DNA of 64,000 nt. Source: Paenibacillus sp. PK3_47. Lineage in GTDB: Bacteria; Bacillota; Bacilli; Paenibacillales; Paenibacillaceae. Each line of letters opens with the position of its first letter. The first letter of the stretch is position 1. The stretch covers positions 3,596,001-3,660,000 of the forward strand of contig NZ_CP026029.1 in the NCBI RefSeq assembly GCF_023520895.1. The letters run 5' to 3'. The position numbers were made by a program, and so were the translations under genes. This document shows positions 46,985 through 56,525 of this stretch, piece by piece. The notes under the pieces are model-generated. The model was not told the DNA's origin and searched no databases. It saw nothing but the letters and a program-made list of their open reading frames with translations.

Positions 46985-47971
46985 ATGACAATTCGATTCG
47001 GGGTCGTAGGCACCAACTGGATTACAGACCGCTTCATTCAAGCGGGTCTAGAGAATGAGGAATTTATCCTGACAGCTGTGTATTCCCGTACGGAGGAGAA
47101 GGGCCAGGCTTTTGCCGCCAAGTACGCCGGAGCTGCCATCTATACCAATCTGGAGGAAATGGTGTCCAGCGGGGAAGTGGATGCGGTCTATATCGCCAGC
47201 CCCAACTCCATGCATGCCGAGCATGCATTGATCTGTATGAACCACGGGAAGCATGTCATCTGTGAGAAGCCAATGGCGTCCAACAGCAAAGAGCTGCGGG
47301 CGATGATTGAGGCTGCGCGCAGCAATGATGTGCTGCTGATGGAGGCGATGAAGTCGACCTTCATGCCGAATTTTGCCGTAATCAAAGACAATCTGTACAA
47401 GCTGGGGCAGGTCCGCCGTTATTTCGCGAGCTATTGTCAATACTCGTCGAGATATGATGCCTACCGCCAGGGTACGGTGCTGAATGCTTTTAATCCTGAA
47501 TACTCTAACGGTTCCCTGATGGATCTCGGCATCTACTGTCTGTACCCGCTGGTTGCCCTGTTCGGCAAGCCGGATGCAGTCAAGGCTACGGGCATTATGC
47601 TGGCCTCCGGGGTGGATGGTGAAGGCAGTATGGTCATGAGTTATCCGGATATGGATGCCGTGGTGATGCACTCCAAGATTGCCGATTCCTATCTGCCGGC
47701 TGAGATTCAAGGGGAGAACGGAACGATGGTGATCGACAAGATCAACCAGCCTTACCAGGTCAAAATCCACTACCGCGACGGTACGGTCGAAGAGCTGACA
47801 GTGCCGCAGGTATTTGAGCCGATGTACTATGAAACGAATGAATTCATCACTTTGCTGAAGAACGGGGAACGTGAGAGCAAGATGAACAGTCATGCGAATT
47901 CCCTCGCGGTCGCAGAGGTGATGGAGGAAGCCAGAAGCCAGATCGGCCTGCGCTATACAGCGGATTTGTAG
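46985..47971 (+). CDS. Gfo/Idh/MocA family oxidoreductase
   Basis: A 328-residue NAD(P)-dependent oxidoreductase. The Rossmann fold starts FGVVGTNWITDRFIQAG, with the signature YIASPNSMHAEHAL and the EKP motif (HVICEKPMASNS). The C-terminal alpha/beta domain includes DLGIYCLYPLVALFG with the conserved D and Y. The family acts on sugars, inositols or sugar-like acids; no neighbour identifies the substrate. AAAAGGACGGG precedes the ATG by about 10 bases. Confidence 0.92.
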   Translation: MTIRFGVVGTNWITDRFIQAGLENEEFILTAVYSRTEEKGQAFAAKYAGAAIYTNLEEMVSSGEVDAVYIASPNSMHAEHALICMNHGKHVICEKPMASNSKELRAMIEAARSNDVLLMEAMKSTFMPNFAVIKDNLYKLGQVRRYFASYCQYSSRYDAYRQGTVLNAFNPEYSNGSLMDLGIYCLYPLVALFGKPDAVKATGIMLASGVDGEGSMVMSYPDMDAVVMHSKIADSYLPAEIQGENGTMVIDKINQPYQVKIHYRDGTVEELTVPQVFEPMYYETNEFITLLKNGERESKMNSHANSLAVAEVMEEARSQIGLRYTADL

Positions 47972-48320
47972 GGGGCCTTCCGCTTCAAATACCGGGCTAG
48001 CCAAAGTGAGTGAATGGATTTCGCTCATCTAATGCCGGTGTTTCCAGAATGCTGTGGATTAGCGTAACTAACTCCCACTCTAGAGCTTTCCGCCGCTTAA
48101 TTGGATTTTCTCCATCTAATTCCGTCACTTTTCCTCAATTGTGATGATTAGTCGGAAATCTTCCGCCTAATCCGGGGGAAACATGTCTCTGGTGATGATT
48201 TTGGCAGATTTAAGTGGAGTTTTTCCCGCTGTTGCTGCATTTTCAAGCATTTAATGAAGAATGAACTGGAGAAATTCCACTTAGAATAAGTAGTATCATT
48301 TTTGAAATGGGGAGCAGGAC
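47972..48320. other. non-coding gap with inverted repeat
   Basis: 349 bases without a gene. Short phrases of the type TTAATTGGATTTTCTCCATC recur in loose form. AAGTGGAGTTTTTCC near 48214 is an imperfect inverse (13 of 15) of GGAGAAATTCCACTT near 48270, giving a possible long-looped stem just upstream of the radical SAM gene. Confidence 0.45.
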
Positions 48321-49196
48321 TTGAAGACTTTTAAAAAGGTGTACATCGAGATTACAAGCGTCTGCAACCTGGCCTGCAGCTTCTGTCCGCCCACGGAGCG
48401 GCAGAAGAACTTCATGAAGCCGGATACCTTTAATACCATCCTTGACGAGATTAAGCCGCATACGGACCATATCTATCTTCATGTCAAAGGGGAGCCGCTG
48501 CTGCATCCGAAGATTGGTGAGCTGCTGGATGCGGCCCATGCCAAAGGCTTCAAGGTCAACATCACGACGAACGGGACGCTGATTCACAAGGCTGGCCCGA
48601 AGATTCTCGGCAAGCCGGCGCTGCGGCAGATGAATTTCTCGCTGCACAGCTTCGACGGCCATGAAGGCTCCGAGAACCGGGAGAAGTATCTGTCGCAGAT
48701 TATCTCCTTTGTGAAGGAAGCCTCGGCGCAGGGCGTAATCATTTCCTTCCGGCTGTGGAATCTGACCCAGGATAACATGACCAATCTGGCCAGAAGCCGC
48801 AACCGCGAGACGCTGGGAATGATAGAAGAGGCGTTTGGTCTCGATTTCAGGATTGAAGAAAAGGTTGTTCCGGGCAGCGGTGTCCGCATCGCGCCGCGGA
48901 TCTATCTGAACCAGGACCATGAGTTCAAATGGCCGGCCTTGCATGAGCCGGAGGATGACGGCAAAGGCTTCTGCCATGCGCTGCGCAGCCAGGCTGCGGT
49001 GCTGGTGGACGGCACCGTTGTGCCCTGCTGCCTGGACGGCGAAGGTGTCATCAACCTCGGCAATCTGCACGAGAAGCCGTTCTCCGAAATCGTCGAAGGC
49101 GAGCGGGCGAACAATCTGTTCTACGGTTTCTCCCGCAGGGAAGCTGTGGAGGAGCTGTGCCGCAAATGCGGGTACAGGCAGCGGTTCGGAACATAA
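48321..49196 (+). CDS. radical SAM/SPASM domain protein
   Basis: A 291-residue radical SAM enzyme. The 4Fe-4S cluster motif is C-x3-C-x2-C in SVCNLACSFCPP, with the SAM GGE-like region HVKGEPLLHPKIGE. The C-terminal half has a SPASM-type region with C214, a VPCCLDGEGV motif and a final CRKCGYR. Auxiliary cluster binding is therefore likely. No peptide precursor, transporter or partner gene is adjacent, so the substrate is open; related stand-alone proteins include peptide and tRNA-modifying enzymes. The start is TTG with GGGGAGCAGGAC directly before it. Confidence 0.85.
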   Translation: MKTFKKVYIEITSVCNLACSFCPPTERQKNFMKPDTFNTILDEIKPHTDHIYLHVKGEPLLHPKIGELLDAAHAKGFKVNITTNGTLIHKAGPKILGKPALRQMNFSLHSFDGHEGSENREKYLSQIISFVKEASAQGVIISFRLWNLTQDNMTNLARSRNRETLGMIEEAFGLDFRIEEKVVPGSGVRIAPRIYLNQDHEFKWPALHEPEDDGKGFCHALRSQAAVLVDGTVVPCCLDGEGVINLGNLHEKPFSEIVEGERANNLFYGFSRREAVEELCRKCGYRQRFGT

Positions 49197-49220
49197 ATCC
49201 GGCTCCAACCCATCACCTCA

Positions 49221-49553
49221 CGCGCACCAGAACCTATTAATGACTTGGAAAGGCTAATGCTAACGGAACCCAGATCCGTTATTTTGCGCTAGAGGTGTGT
49301 TTTGGAATTCTAACGGACCCTGGATCCGTTATTTCATCCGAAAGGGCTTGATGTACCCATCATTTAGCAGCATAAAGGAACTACGGTCCGTTAGCGATGG
49401 CAACGGGGCGATTTCCGGCAAATAACGGACGCAGTGTCCGTTAGCGGTCGAAAGAGGACGAGGCATATAAACGGATGCAGCGTCCGCAGACATGAAACAC
49501 AGCAAAGAAACCCAAAACATTTTTAAAGAGTTGGGTTTCTCAACACTCTGAAA
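49221..49553 (+). repeat. dispersed ~330-bp intergenic repeat, copy B
   Basis: Same repeat and orientation as 8902-9232, about 40 kb away. TAACGGA/TCCGTTA palindromic boxes recur in the same order (near 49262, 49312, 49384 and 49423). It starts 25 bases after the radical SAM stop codon. Confidence 0.9.
49506..49540. terminator. terminator-like hairpin in repeat copy B
   Basis: AGAAACCCAA and TTGGGTTTCT form a 10-bp perfect stem with a 15-base loop. It lies downstream of both the radical SAM gene and the convergent LacI gene. Confidence 0.55.
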
Positions 49554-49574
49554 GACACCCGGAAGGGTGTCTTT
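49551..49574. terminator. second hairpin between convergent genes
   Basis: AAAGACACCC-GGAA-GGGTGTCTTT is a 10-bp perfect stem with a tetraloop, followed by GTTTGTG. Confidence 0.7.
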
Positions 49575-49648
49575 GTTTGTGTAAGGACTGGTTATGGCCC
49601 GTCCGGGGTCAGCATTCAAGGACCCAAGTATGTTGTGTTGCCACCGCG

Positions 49649-50653
49649 TCAGTCCCTGAGAATAACATCGGCCTGAATCAGCGTCTTTTCATAGCATGTG
49701 CCGGGGTTAAGGATCCGCCAGAGCATCTGGTCTACCGCCCGCATGCCGAGCAGCTCCTTGTTGACGTTAACGGTAGCCAGGAACGGCAGGGCGGGATGGG
49801 TGTTATCAAAGCCGGTGAAGGCCAGGCCTTCAGGAACAGGCATGCCCATGAATTCCAGTGTTTCCAGAGCGAACAAGGCGTAAGTATCATTGGCACAAAT
49901 AAAGATCTCCGGCAGCCCCTGTTCCTTGACGGCGGCGGCGAAGGTAGCCCGGAAGTTATCGATGTCCGGTCCATTCAGCAAGGGATTCTGATGAAGGGGA
50001 ATCCCGTGATCCTCCAGTGAGGAGCGGAAGATCAGGAAGCGTTCATAGAAACTCTCGGCATCCCGGATATTCCCTAAGAACTGAAAATCCCTGTAGCCCT
50101 TGCCGATGGCATAGTGCATGACCCCCTTCATGGCGGTCAGGTTATCGGTGAAAATGGAATCACACTGAAAGCTGGGATCGTAATGATCCACCATCATAAC
50201 CGGTATGCCCAGGCTTCTGATTTCTGCCAGAATGGGGGTTGAGATGGAGCCGACAGTGATAACACCCATAATTGCCTCAGGGTTAACCAGCGAAAACATG
50301 GAATCACCTTTGGGCTCGGTCAGAGTCAATACGTTAATCCCCCGCTGGTCCAGCCTGGAAGAGATGCCATTGAACAACGGCCCCCAATACAAGGACTCCG
50401 GATTCTGGTAGCGGACATTCTGGAACAGGATCAGAATGGTCCCGGACCACTTACGGGCATCCAGGTCAATCAACTCTCCGGGCGTATGCACCGTGACAGA
50501 GTCCTTGAAGTAACCGAGCTGTCCCGCGGCTTTGAATATCGTATCCCGTGTCTGGGTGCTGACTCCCGGTTTGCCTGATAAAGCTCTTGAGACGGCAAAT
50601 TTCGACAGTCCCGTGAAATCGGCGATTGATTGGATCGTTACTTTGCGTCGCAT
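49649..50653 (-). CDS. LacI/GalR-family transcriptional regulator
   Basis: A 334-residue regulator. The N-terminal HTH is TIQSIADFTGLSKFAVSRAL with SGKPGVSTQTRDTI and the hinge helix region after residue 45. Residues 60-330 form the periplasmic-binding-like effector domain (FDNTHPALPFLATVNV near the C-terminus). AGGATGATTTT precedes the ATG. It is divergent from the large ABC/DUF5696 operon, 480 bp apart, and is the obvious candidate to repress it until the substrate sugar is present. Confidence 0.93.
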   Translation of the reverse strand: MRRKVTIQSIADFTGLSKFAVSRALSGKPGVSTQTRDTIFKAAGQLGYFKDSVTVHTPGELIDLDARKWSGTILILFQNVRYQNPESLYWGPLFNGISSRLDQRGINVLTLTEPKGDSMFSLVNPEAIMGVITVGSISTPILAEIRSLGIPVMMVDHYDPSFQCDSIFTDNLTAMKGVMHYAIGKGYRDFQFLGNIRDAESFYERFLIFRSSLEDHGIPLHQNPLLNGPDIDNFRATFAAAVKEQGLPEIFICANDTYALFALETLEFMGMPVPEGLAFTGFDNTHPALPFLATVNVNKELLGMRAVDQMLWRILNPGTCYEKTLIQADVILRD

Positions 50654-50836
50654 AAAATCATCCTACTCTAATCAGATTGTTTAGCCATTCCAGAAGATAA
50701 CTATATTACAATTTTACATGAAGAGTGAGAGGGTAACACATGTTTTTTAAATTTCCCTAACCATAGGGATCAGACGGCCGGCTAACCAAACGTATTGAGG
50801 AATTAAGGGAAAATAGTTTTGTTATTTGTTATGTTT

Positions 50837-50853
50837 GTTATTATGAGAATAAC
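50837..50853. promoter_or_regulatory. palindrome GTTATT-N5-AATAAC
   Basis: A perfect 6-base inverted repeat in the LacI/operon intergenic region, with related GTTATT half sites near 50821 and 51050. A possible operator, though LacI-family operators usually have a central CG. Confidence 0.4.
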
Positions 50854-50945
50854 ATTATTATAAATGAAACTACAAGATTATCTAAAATCATTCACTAGAA
50901 TGCACCTTTTTGCTAGGTTTATAGAGGAAAATAAGTAAAAAATGA

Positions 50946-50974
50946 TTGACCGCTTAACTTGGCGGTGGTAATAT
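50946..50974 (+). promoter_or_regulatory. sigma-A promoter of the large operon
   Basis: TTGACC at 50946-50951 and TAATAT at 50969-50974 with a 17-base spacer, giving a leader of about 155 bases before the first gene. Confidence 0.8.
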
Positions 50975-51070
50975 TTGTTATGTAAATAAAAACAAAATAA
51001 ATAACAAATAAAGGTGGTATGCCAAACAAAACGAAGAGAATTATGGTTTTGTTATTTTTTTAACTGTGTC

Positions 51071-51084
51071 TGTAAGCGCTTTAT
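51071..51084 (+). promoter_or_regulatory. LacI/CcpA-type operator in the leader
   Basis: TGTAAGCGCTTTAT has the symmetrical AAGCGCTT core of CcpA and LacI-family operators. It lies about 100 bases past the promoter and 52 bases before the first ATG, where a bound repressor would act as a roadblock. Confidence 0.6.
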
Positions 51085-51135
51085 CCATGAGGGTGCAGCA
51101 CCGCCTATCCAGATCCATTACAGGAGGTTATACGG

Positions 51136-52497
51136 ATGAGAAAAATAAAGGGGTACTACGTTTTATTGTTTTGCTTTGTGTTTTTGCTTACAGCCTGCAG
51201 CGGCGGGAATAATGCCGCCAATAGTCCAAAAGCAACCGAGACGGCAGCTCCGGCAGCGACAGAAGCCGTGGCAGAGGCAACGGCCGAGCCTACTGCAGCG
51301 CCGGTTGATCTTGGGGGCCGGGTCATTAAGGTAGCCGCGTGGTGGGACCTCAAGCCAGCGGGTAATTCAGCTTCAGAAAAGGAACGGCTGGCCAAGATTG
51401 CTGAAGTAGAGAAGAAATACAACACCAAATTTGAATTTGTAAATGTTCCGTTTGAAGAGTTCATGCCTAAATTTACGGCTACGGCGCTTACGGGAGAACC
51501 TTTTGCCGATATCGTTATTATGGAGTACAACTCGGCATGGCCTGCCATCCTCAAAGGGCAGCTGCTTCCTGTAAGTGAATACACCACGGCTTCCTCTAAC
51601 ATCAACAATGAGGCCAACCTGTTGGTTAAAGCGCCTCAAATTGCCAATGAATACTATGCCTTCGCCGAACCGGGAACCGGGGGAGCGGGACTGCACTATA
51701 ACCGTGACATATTTAAAAAGCTTGGACTTCCCGATCTGCAGGAAGTCTATGCGAGCGGACAATGGAACTGGGACAAATTCGTAGAGATTGCCAAGCAGGC
51801 TACGAAGGATACCGATAATGACGGCAAAATCGATACTTACGGCTTCTCAGGCTGGGCGATCGATCTTCTGCGTAACTTCTCAGCCGCTAACGGCGGCAAA
51901 ATCGTTGACGAAGCCACCGGGACTCAAGGTCTGACTGATCCGAAGGTGATTGAGGCAGCTGAATTCATCAACCGTCTTTACAATGTTGAGAACGTAATGA
52001 AGATCAAAGGAACCGACAAAATCGGCTACGACGAATTCAATACCTTCAAGGATGGCGATGTGGCGATGTTCCCGGCTCCGGTGTGGAACCTGGGCGATCT
52101 GACCTTTGATTTCGGCGTGGTTCCATTCCCTAACGGACCGTCCGGATCTCCTGAAGTGACTTATGCCGACAACGGCAAGAATGCCTTTTTTATTCCTAAG
52201 GGTGTAAAAGATCCGCAGGCGGTCTACCAGGCATTCGAAGAAACCTATGACATTACGCAAACCGGTGATTTCCCGAGCCAGGAATGGCTGGAAAGCATCT
52301 ATGCCCACGAAGAAGATGTAACCATGCTGCATGACCATATTAACAACACAGGCCAGATCCTCCTTGAAACCGCTTACCCTGATTTCCCGACCTCCGGTTT
52401 TATGAGGGATATTATTGTTGAGAATCAGTCCGTTACTGCAACTGCCGAGAAATATAAACCGGAAGCCGAAGCTTCCATTGCCAAGCTGGGCAAGTAA
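51136..52497 (+). CDS. ABC substrate-binding lipoprotein (first gene of large operon)
   Basis: A 453-residue family-1 SBP with lipobox LTAC (C21) and an Ala/Thr/Glu-rich tether to about residue 55. The mature domain starts VIKVAAWWDLKPAG and contains FADIVIMEYNSAWPAI and a C-terminal sugar-binding lobe. AGGAGGTTATACGG is positioned for the ATG. It is followed by a second, very different SBP, so it may serve the second permease pair at 62-64 kb, or both. Confidence 0.93.
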   Translation: MRKIKGYYVLLFCFVFLLTACSGGNNAANSPKATETAAPAATEAVAEATAEPTAAPVDLGGRVIKVAAWWDLKPAGNSASEKERLAKIAEVEKKYNTKFEFVNVPFEEFMPKFTATALTGEPFADIVIMEYNSAWPAILKGQLLPVSEYTTASSNINNEANLLVKAPQIANEYYAFAEPGTGGAGLHYNRDIFKKLGLPDLQEVYASGQWNWDKFVEIAKQATKDTDNDGKIDTYGFSGWAIDLLRNFSAANGGKIVDEATGTQGLTDPKVIEAAEFINRLYNVENVMKIKGTDKIGYDEFNTFKDGDVAMFPAPVWNLGDLTFDFGVVPFPNGPSGSPEVTYADNGKNAFFIPKGVKDPQAVYQAFEETYDITQTGDFPSQEWLESIYAHEEDVTMLHDHINNTGQILLETAYPDFPTSGFMRDIIVENQSVTATAEKYKPEAEASIAKLGK

Positions 52498-52634
52498 CAG
52501 GGCGGTCCATACCGCTTATGCGACAGGGGGCGTCTTGCGGCACCCCCTGCTGCATGAATGAAAGATTTCACCACGGCATGCAGGTTATCCCTCTTACAGG
52601 GAAACTCCGCTTCTGCCGGTAAGGAGGACTTCTG

Positions 52635-55595
52635 GTGACCGGTAAAACAAGTCAATCCAAAAAGACCAAGAATATAATGCTTGCCGCATTAGCCTTGTTA
52701 ATCATGCTTCCGGCAGGCTTGAATCTACAGGTGGATGCAAGTGCGGGGACCGGGTCAGCCGGAGACAGCGTGCAGACTGCGCCTTACGCGGAGCAAACCC
52801 CGGGCAGCTCAGACGATACCGGCGTAACAGCAGCTTTCAATGAGAATAAATATGCAGCTTACTTGTCGGAGCATAAGGATGCCGCAAGACCTGATCAGGA
52901 GATTATTGTAGAGGCGGCTGATTACAGCCTGGCTGAGGGCAGCGGTTTTGAAAAGCTGCCTGATTACGAAGGAATGGCCGGCGAATCGCTGCTTACCGGT
53001 GAGTCCGGCAAAGTGGAATGGACGGTCAGGGTGGCGGAAGCCGGCCTTTATAATCTGTCCATGCTGTATTACCCTGTTCCCGGCAAAAGCTCGGCGATCG
53101 AACGCGCTCTGTACATTGACGGACGGCTTCCTTTCCGGGAGGCTGCTTTTCTGCAGTTTGACCGGATTTGGGATAACCAGCTGGACCAGCTGGTGGCGGA
53201 TAACCAGGGCAATGACCTGAGACCCAGGCAGATTGAGCAGCCGCGCTGGAGCGAGAAGGCATTTCAGGACTCTGACGGTTATGAGAATGAACCGTTTTTA
53301 TTTTATTTTTCTGAAGGCACCCATACGTTAACGCTGGAAGCCTCAAGAGAACCGGTGGTCATCAGGCAGCTGAAGCTGTATAAGCAGACTGCACCGCTGC
53401 CATACGAGGAAGTGAAGAAGGGGCTGGATGCCGCAGGGGCGCAGGCTTCAGACAATCAGCTTCTGGTTGTGGAAGGCGAAGCTGCCTCAGCCAAATCGTC
53501 CCCGACCCTGTACCCGCTTAGTGAGCGGTCAAGTGCGACGGTTCATCCTTACAGCTCCTCCAAAATCAAAATCAATACCATAGGCGGATTAAATTGGCGA
53601 ATTCCCGGCCAGTGGATCGAGTGGGAGATCGACGTTCCTGAGACCGGACTCTATAAAATGGCCTTTAAAACGCAGCAGAACTTCGTAAGGGGAATTTATT
53701 CGACCCGCAGACTGACCATTGACGGCACGGTTCCGTTCGCCGAAATGGCCAAGGTTCCCTTCCGATATAAAAGCGGATACCGCCTGGATGTACTGGGGGG
53801 AGATGAGCCCTATTTGTACCATCTGGAGAAGGGGAAACATGTGGTCAGGCTGGAGGTCAGCCTCGGCGAGTTCGCCCCGCTGATCCGTGAGGTGGAGGAA
53901 AGCCTGTACAACCTCAATTCCATGTACCGCAAAATTCTGATGATTACCGGCACCAAGCCGGATGAATACCGGGATTACCAGCTGGACAAGAAAGTGCCGG
54001 ATATGCTGCAGGTGTTCAGTACCGAGCATGACAGGCTGAGAGGTATTGCGAAGCGGCTGGTCGAGCTGTCGGGCCAATCCAGCGACCAGGAAGCGCTGCT
54101 GAAGACGATGGCCCAGCAGCTGAGCGAGCTGATTGAAGATCCGGACACCATCCCGCGCCGGCTTACCGCCTATAAGACCAATACCGGAGGGCTCGGCACC
54201 TGGGTTCAGCAGGCCAGAGAGCAGCCGCTTGAAATCGATGCGCTGTATCTGGCTTCACCGGATAAGAAGTTCCCGAGTAAGGGAATGGGCTTCGGCTCCA
54301 AAATCAAACATGAGACAGCGACCTTTCTGGCCTCTTTCTTCACAGATTACAACCAGATTGGGAATGTCTCCGACAAGGATGACCAGAAATCCGTGACCGT
54401 CTGGATCGGCAGCGGCCGGGATCAGGCCAATACGATGAAGGCGATGATTGATGAGACCTTCACCTCGGCAACCGGCATCAATGTCAATCTGAAGCTGGTC
54501 AACATGTCCACGCTGCTGCCGGCGACACTGGCCGGTCAGGGGCCGGATGTGGCGATGCAGATCGGCACGGATCTGCCGGTCAACTTTGCAATGCGCAATG
54601 CTGCGGCGGATCTGACCCGGTTCCCCGATTTTGCCGAAGTGGAAAGCCGTTTCCGGGAAAGCGCGATGGTGCCGTTCATCTATGACGGCGGTGCGTACGC
54701 CCTGCCGGAGACGCAGACCTTCAATATGCTGTTCTACCGGAAGGACATTCTGGAGGAGCTTCAGCTCGAAGTGCCTCAGACCTGGGATGATGTATCCACT
54801 CTGCTGGCTGTGCTCAGCAAAAACCATATGCAGTTCGGTCTGCCGGTGGTTGCCCAGTCTGCCATACAAGGACAGAACATCCCGCCCAACTCGATGTATG
54901 CGGCGCTGCTGTTCCAGAACGGCGGCCAATTCTACCGCAATGGCGGCGCGGAGTCGGATTTGGACTCCCGGGTCGGCATCGAAACGTTCAAGCAGTGGAC
55001 AGAGTTCTATACGGACTACAAGCTCGAACGTGAATATGACTTCGCCAACCGGTTCCGCACCGGTGAGATGCCTTTTGGCATAGCGGATTACACCCTCTAT
55101 AACCAGCTGTCCGTGTTCGCTCCGGAGATCAGAGGGATGTGGGGCTTCGTGCCGATCCCGGGGACTTTGCAGGAGGACGGCACACTTGACCGCACCGTAT
55201 CCAGCGGAGGCAGCGGTGTCATCATGATGGAGAAAGCGAAGGATAAGGATGCCTCGTGGGAATTTATGAAGTGGTGGACGAGTGAAGAGACGCAGACTGT
55301 ATTCGGACGTGAGATGGAGGGCCTGATGGGCGCTGCCGCACGTTATCCGACAGCGAATATCAAGGCGCTGGACAGCTTGCCTTGGCCTGTTGCCGATTAC
55401 GATAATTTGAAAGCACAGTTTGAGTGGGCTGAAGGGGTTCCTGAGGTGCCGGGCGGTTATTTCACAGGGCGGCATTTATTCAACGCCTTCTACAAGACGG
55501 TAGTCGGCAGTGTGGAGGCCCGAGAATCCATCATGGACTACGTCCAGTACATCCAGGACGAGATCAGTACCAAACGTAAAGAGTTTGGTCTATAG
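52635..55595 (+). CDS. 986-residue SBP with N-terminal carbohydrate-binding-like domains
   Basis: An exported protein with a signal segment at residues 10-35 (IMLAALALLIMLPAGLNL). Residues 80-260 and 275-430 look like two related beta-sandwich modules (VEAADYSLAEGSGF...AGLYNLSMLYYP; VVEGEAASAKSSP...GLYKMAFKTQ) resembling CBM6/35-type folds. A helical linker (430-560) precedes a complete family-1 SBP at about 585-986 (SVTVWIGSGRDQANTMKAMI; GPDVAMQIG). There is no lipobox cysteine, so the uncleaved signal may be the anchor. Length is about twice that of a normal SBP. Start is GTG with AAGGAGG 7 bases upstream. Confidence 0.88.
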   Translation: MTGKTSQSKKTKNIMLAALALLIMLPAGLNLQVDASAGTGSAGDSVQTAPYAEQTPGSSDDTGVTAAFNENKYAAYLSEHKDAARPDQEIIVEAADYSLAEGSGFEKLPDYEGMAGESLLTGESGKVEWTVRVAEAGLYNLSMLYYPVPGKSSAIERALYIDGRLPFREAAFLQFDRIWDNQLDQLVADNQGNDLRPRQIEQPRWSEKAFQDSDGYENEPFLFYFSEGTHTLTLEASREPVVIRQLKLYKQTAPLPYEEVKKGLDAAGAQASDNQLLVVEGEAASAKSSPTLYPLSERSSATVHPYSSSKIKINTIGGLNWRIPGQWIEWEIDVPETGLYKMAFKTQQNFVRGIYSTRRLTIDGTVPFAEMAKVPFRYKSGYRLDVLGGDEPYLYHLEKGKHVVRLEVSLGEFAPLIREVEESLYNLNSMYRKILMITGTKPDEYRDYQLDKKVPDMLQVFSTEHDRLRGIAKRLVELSGQSSDQEALLKTMAQQLSELIEDPDTIPRRLTAYKTNTGGLGTWVQQAREQPLEIDALYLASPDKKFPSKGMGFGSKIKHETATFLASFFTDYNQIGNVSDKDDQKSVTVWIGSGRDQANTMKAMIDETFTSATGINVNLKLVNMSTLLPATLAGQGPDVAMQIGTDLPVNFAMRNAAADLTRFPDFAEVESRFRESAMVPFIYDGGAYALPETQTFNMLFYRKDILEELQLEVPQTWDDVSTLLAVLSKNHMQFGLPVVAQSAIQGQNIPPNSMYAALLFQNGGQFYRNGGAESDLDSRVGIETFKQWTEFYTDYKLEREYDFANRFRTGEMPFGIADYTLYNQLSVFAPEIRGMWGFVPIPGTLQEDGTLDRTVSSGGSGVIMMEKAKDKDASWEFMKWWTSEETQTVFGREMEGLMGAAARYPTANIKALDSLPWPVADYDNLKAQFEWAEGVPEVPGGYFTGRHLFNAFYKTVVGSVEARESIMDYVQYIQDEISTKRKEFGL

Positions 55596-55616
55596 CAGCA
55601 AGGGGGAGGGTCAAGC

Positions 55617-56522
55617 GTGCAAAATTGGTGGAGCCTGAAGTGGCATGCCATAAGAGCCAATAAGCATTCGTATTTTTTGATGGCACCGTACATGATCTTG
55701 TTCGCCGTATTTACGGTGTTGCCTGTCCTGGTGTCGATCGTGCTCAGCTTCACATACTTCAATATGCTGGAATTTCCAAAGTTTATCGGCTGGCAGAATT
55801 ATACCCGCCTGTTCCTGGAGGATGATGTCTTTCTGATTGCGCTCAAAAATACGCTGCTGTTCGCAGTGATTACCGGGCCAATTAGCTATATTGCCTGCTT
55901 CGTGTTCGCCTGGATTATCAATGAGCTTTCTCCCAAGCTCAGAGCGGTGATGACACTCGTCTTTTACGCGCCTTCCATTTCCGGAAACGTCTATTTCATC
56001 TGGCTGATGATCTTTTCCGGCGACCGCTACGGAATCATGAACGGGCTGCTGCTGAAGTTTGGCTTCATTCTGGAACCGATCCAGTGGCTGAAGACCGAAG
56101 GGTACATTATGCCGATCATCATTCTTGTTCAGTTATGGCTCAGTCTGGGAACCGGCTTCCTGGCTTTTATCGCGGGTCTGCAGACTGTAGACGGCACCCT
56201 GTATGAAGCAGGGGCAGTGGATGGAATCAAGAACCGCTGGCAGGAGCTGTGGTATATCACCCTGCCGTCCATGCGTCCGCAGCTGATGTTCGGCGCCGTG
56301 ATCCAGATTACGACCGCCTTTGCTGTCGCTGATGTCTCCATTGCACTGGCCGGGTTCCCGAGTGTGAACTATGCGGCAGAGACGATCGTGACGCATCTGA
56401 TTGACTTTGGGACGACGAGGTTTGAAATGGGCTTTGCCTCGGCTATTGCGACAGTCCTGTTCCTGATCATGGTGGCTTCGAATCTTATCGTTCAAAAACT
56501 GCTCAGAAAGGTGGGTGAATAG
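55617..56522 (+). CDS. sugar ABC permease (MalF type), first pair
   Basis: A 301-residue permease with six TM segments (YFLMAPYMILFAVFTVLPVL at the start). The EAA loop is YEAGAVDGIKNRWQELWYIT. Start is GTG preceded by AGGGGGAGGG, 21 bases after the large SBP, which is therefore its likely ligand donor. Confidence 0.93.
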   Translation: MQNWWSLKWHAIRANKHSYFLMAPYMILFAVFTVLPVLVSIVLSFTYFNMLEFPKFIGWQNYTRLFLEDDVFLIALKNTLLFAVITGPISYIACFVFAWIINELSPKLRAVMTLVFYAPSISGNVYFIWLMIFSGDRYGIMNGLLLKFGFILEPIQWLKTEGYIMPIIILVQLWLSLGTGFLAFIAGLQTVDGTLYEAGAVDGIKNRWQELWYITLPSMRPQLMFGAVIQITTAFAVADVSIALAGFPSVNYAAETIVTHLIDFGTTRFEMGFASAIATVLFLIMVASNLIVQKLLRKVGE

Positions 56523-56525
56523 ACG

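Noticed and set aside
46680..47041. Small frames in the gap between thrC and the oxidoreductase.
   Set aside because: They overlap the ends of strong genes and have no ribosome site or recognisable domain.
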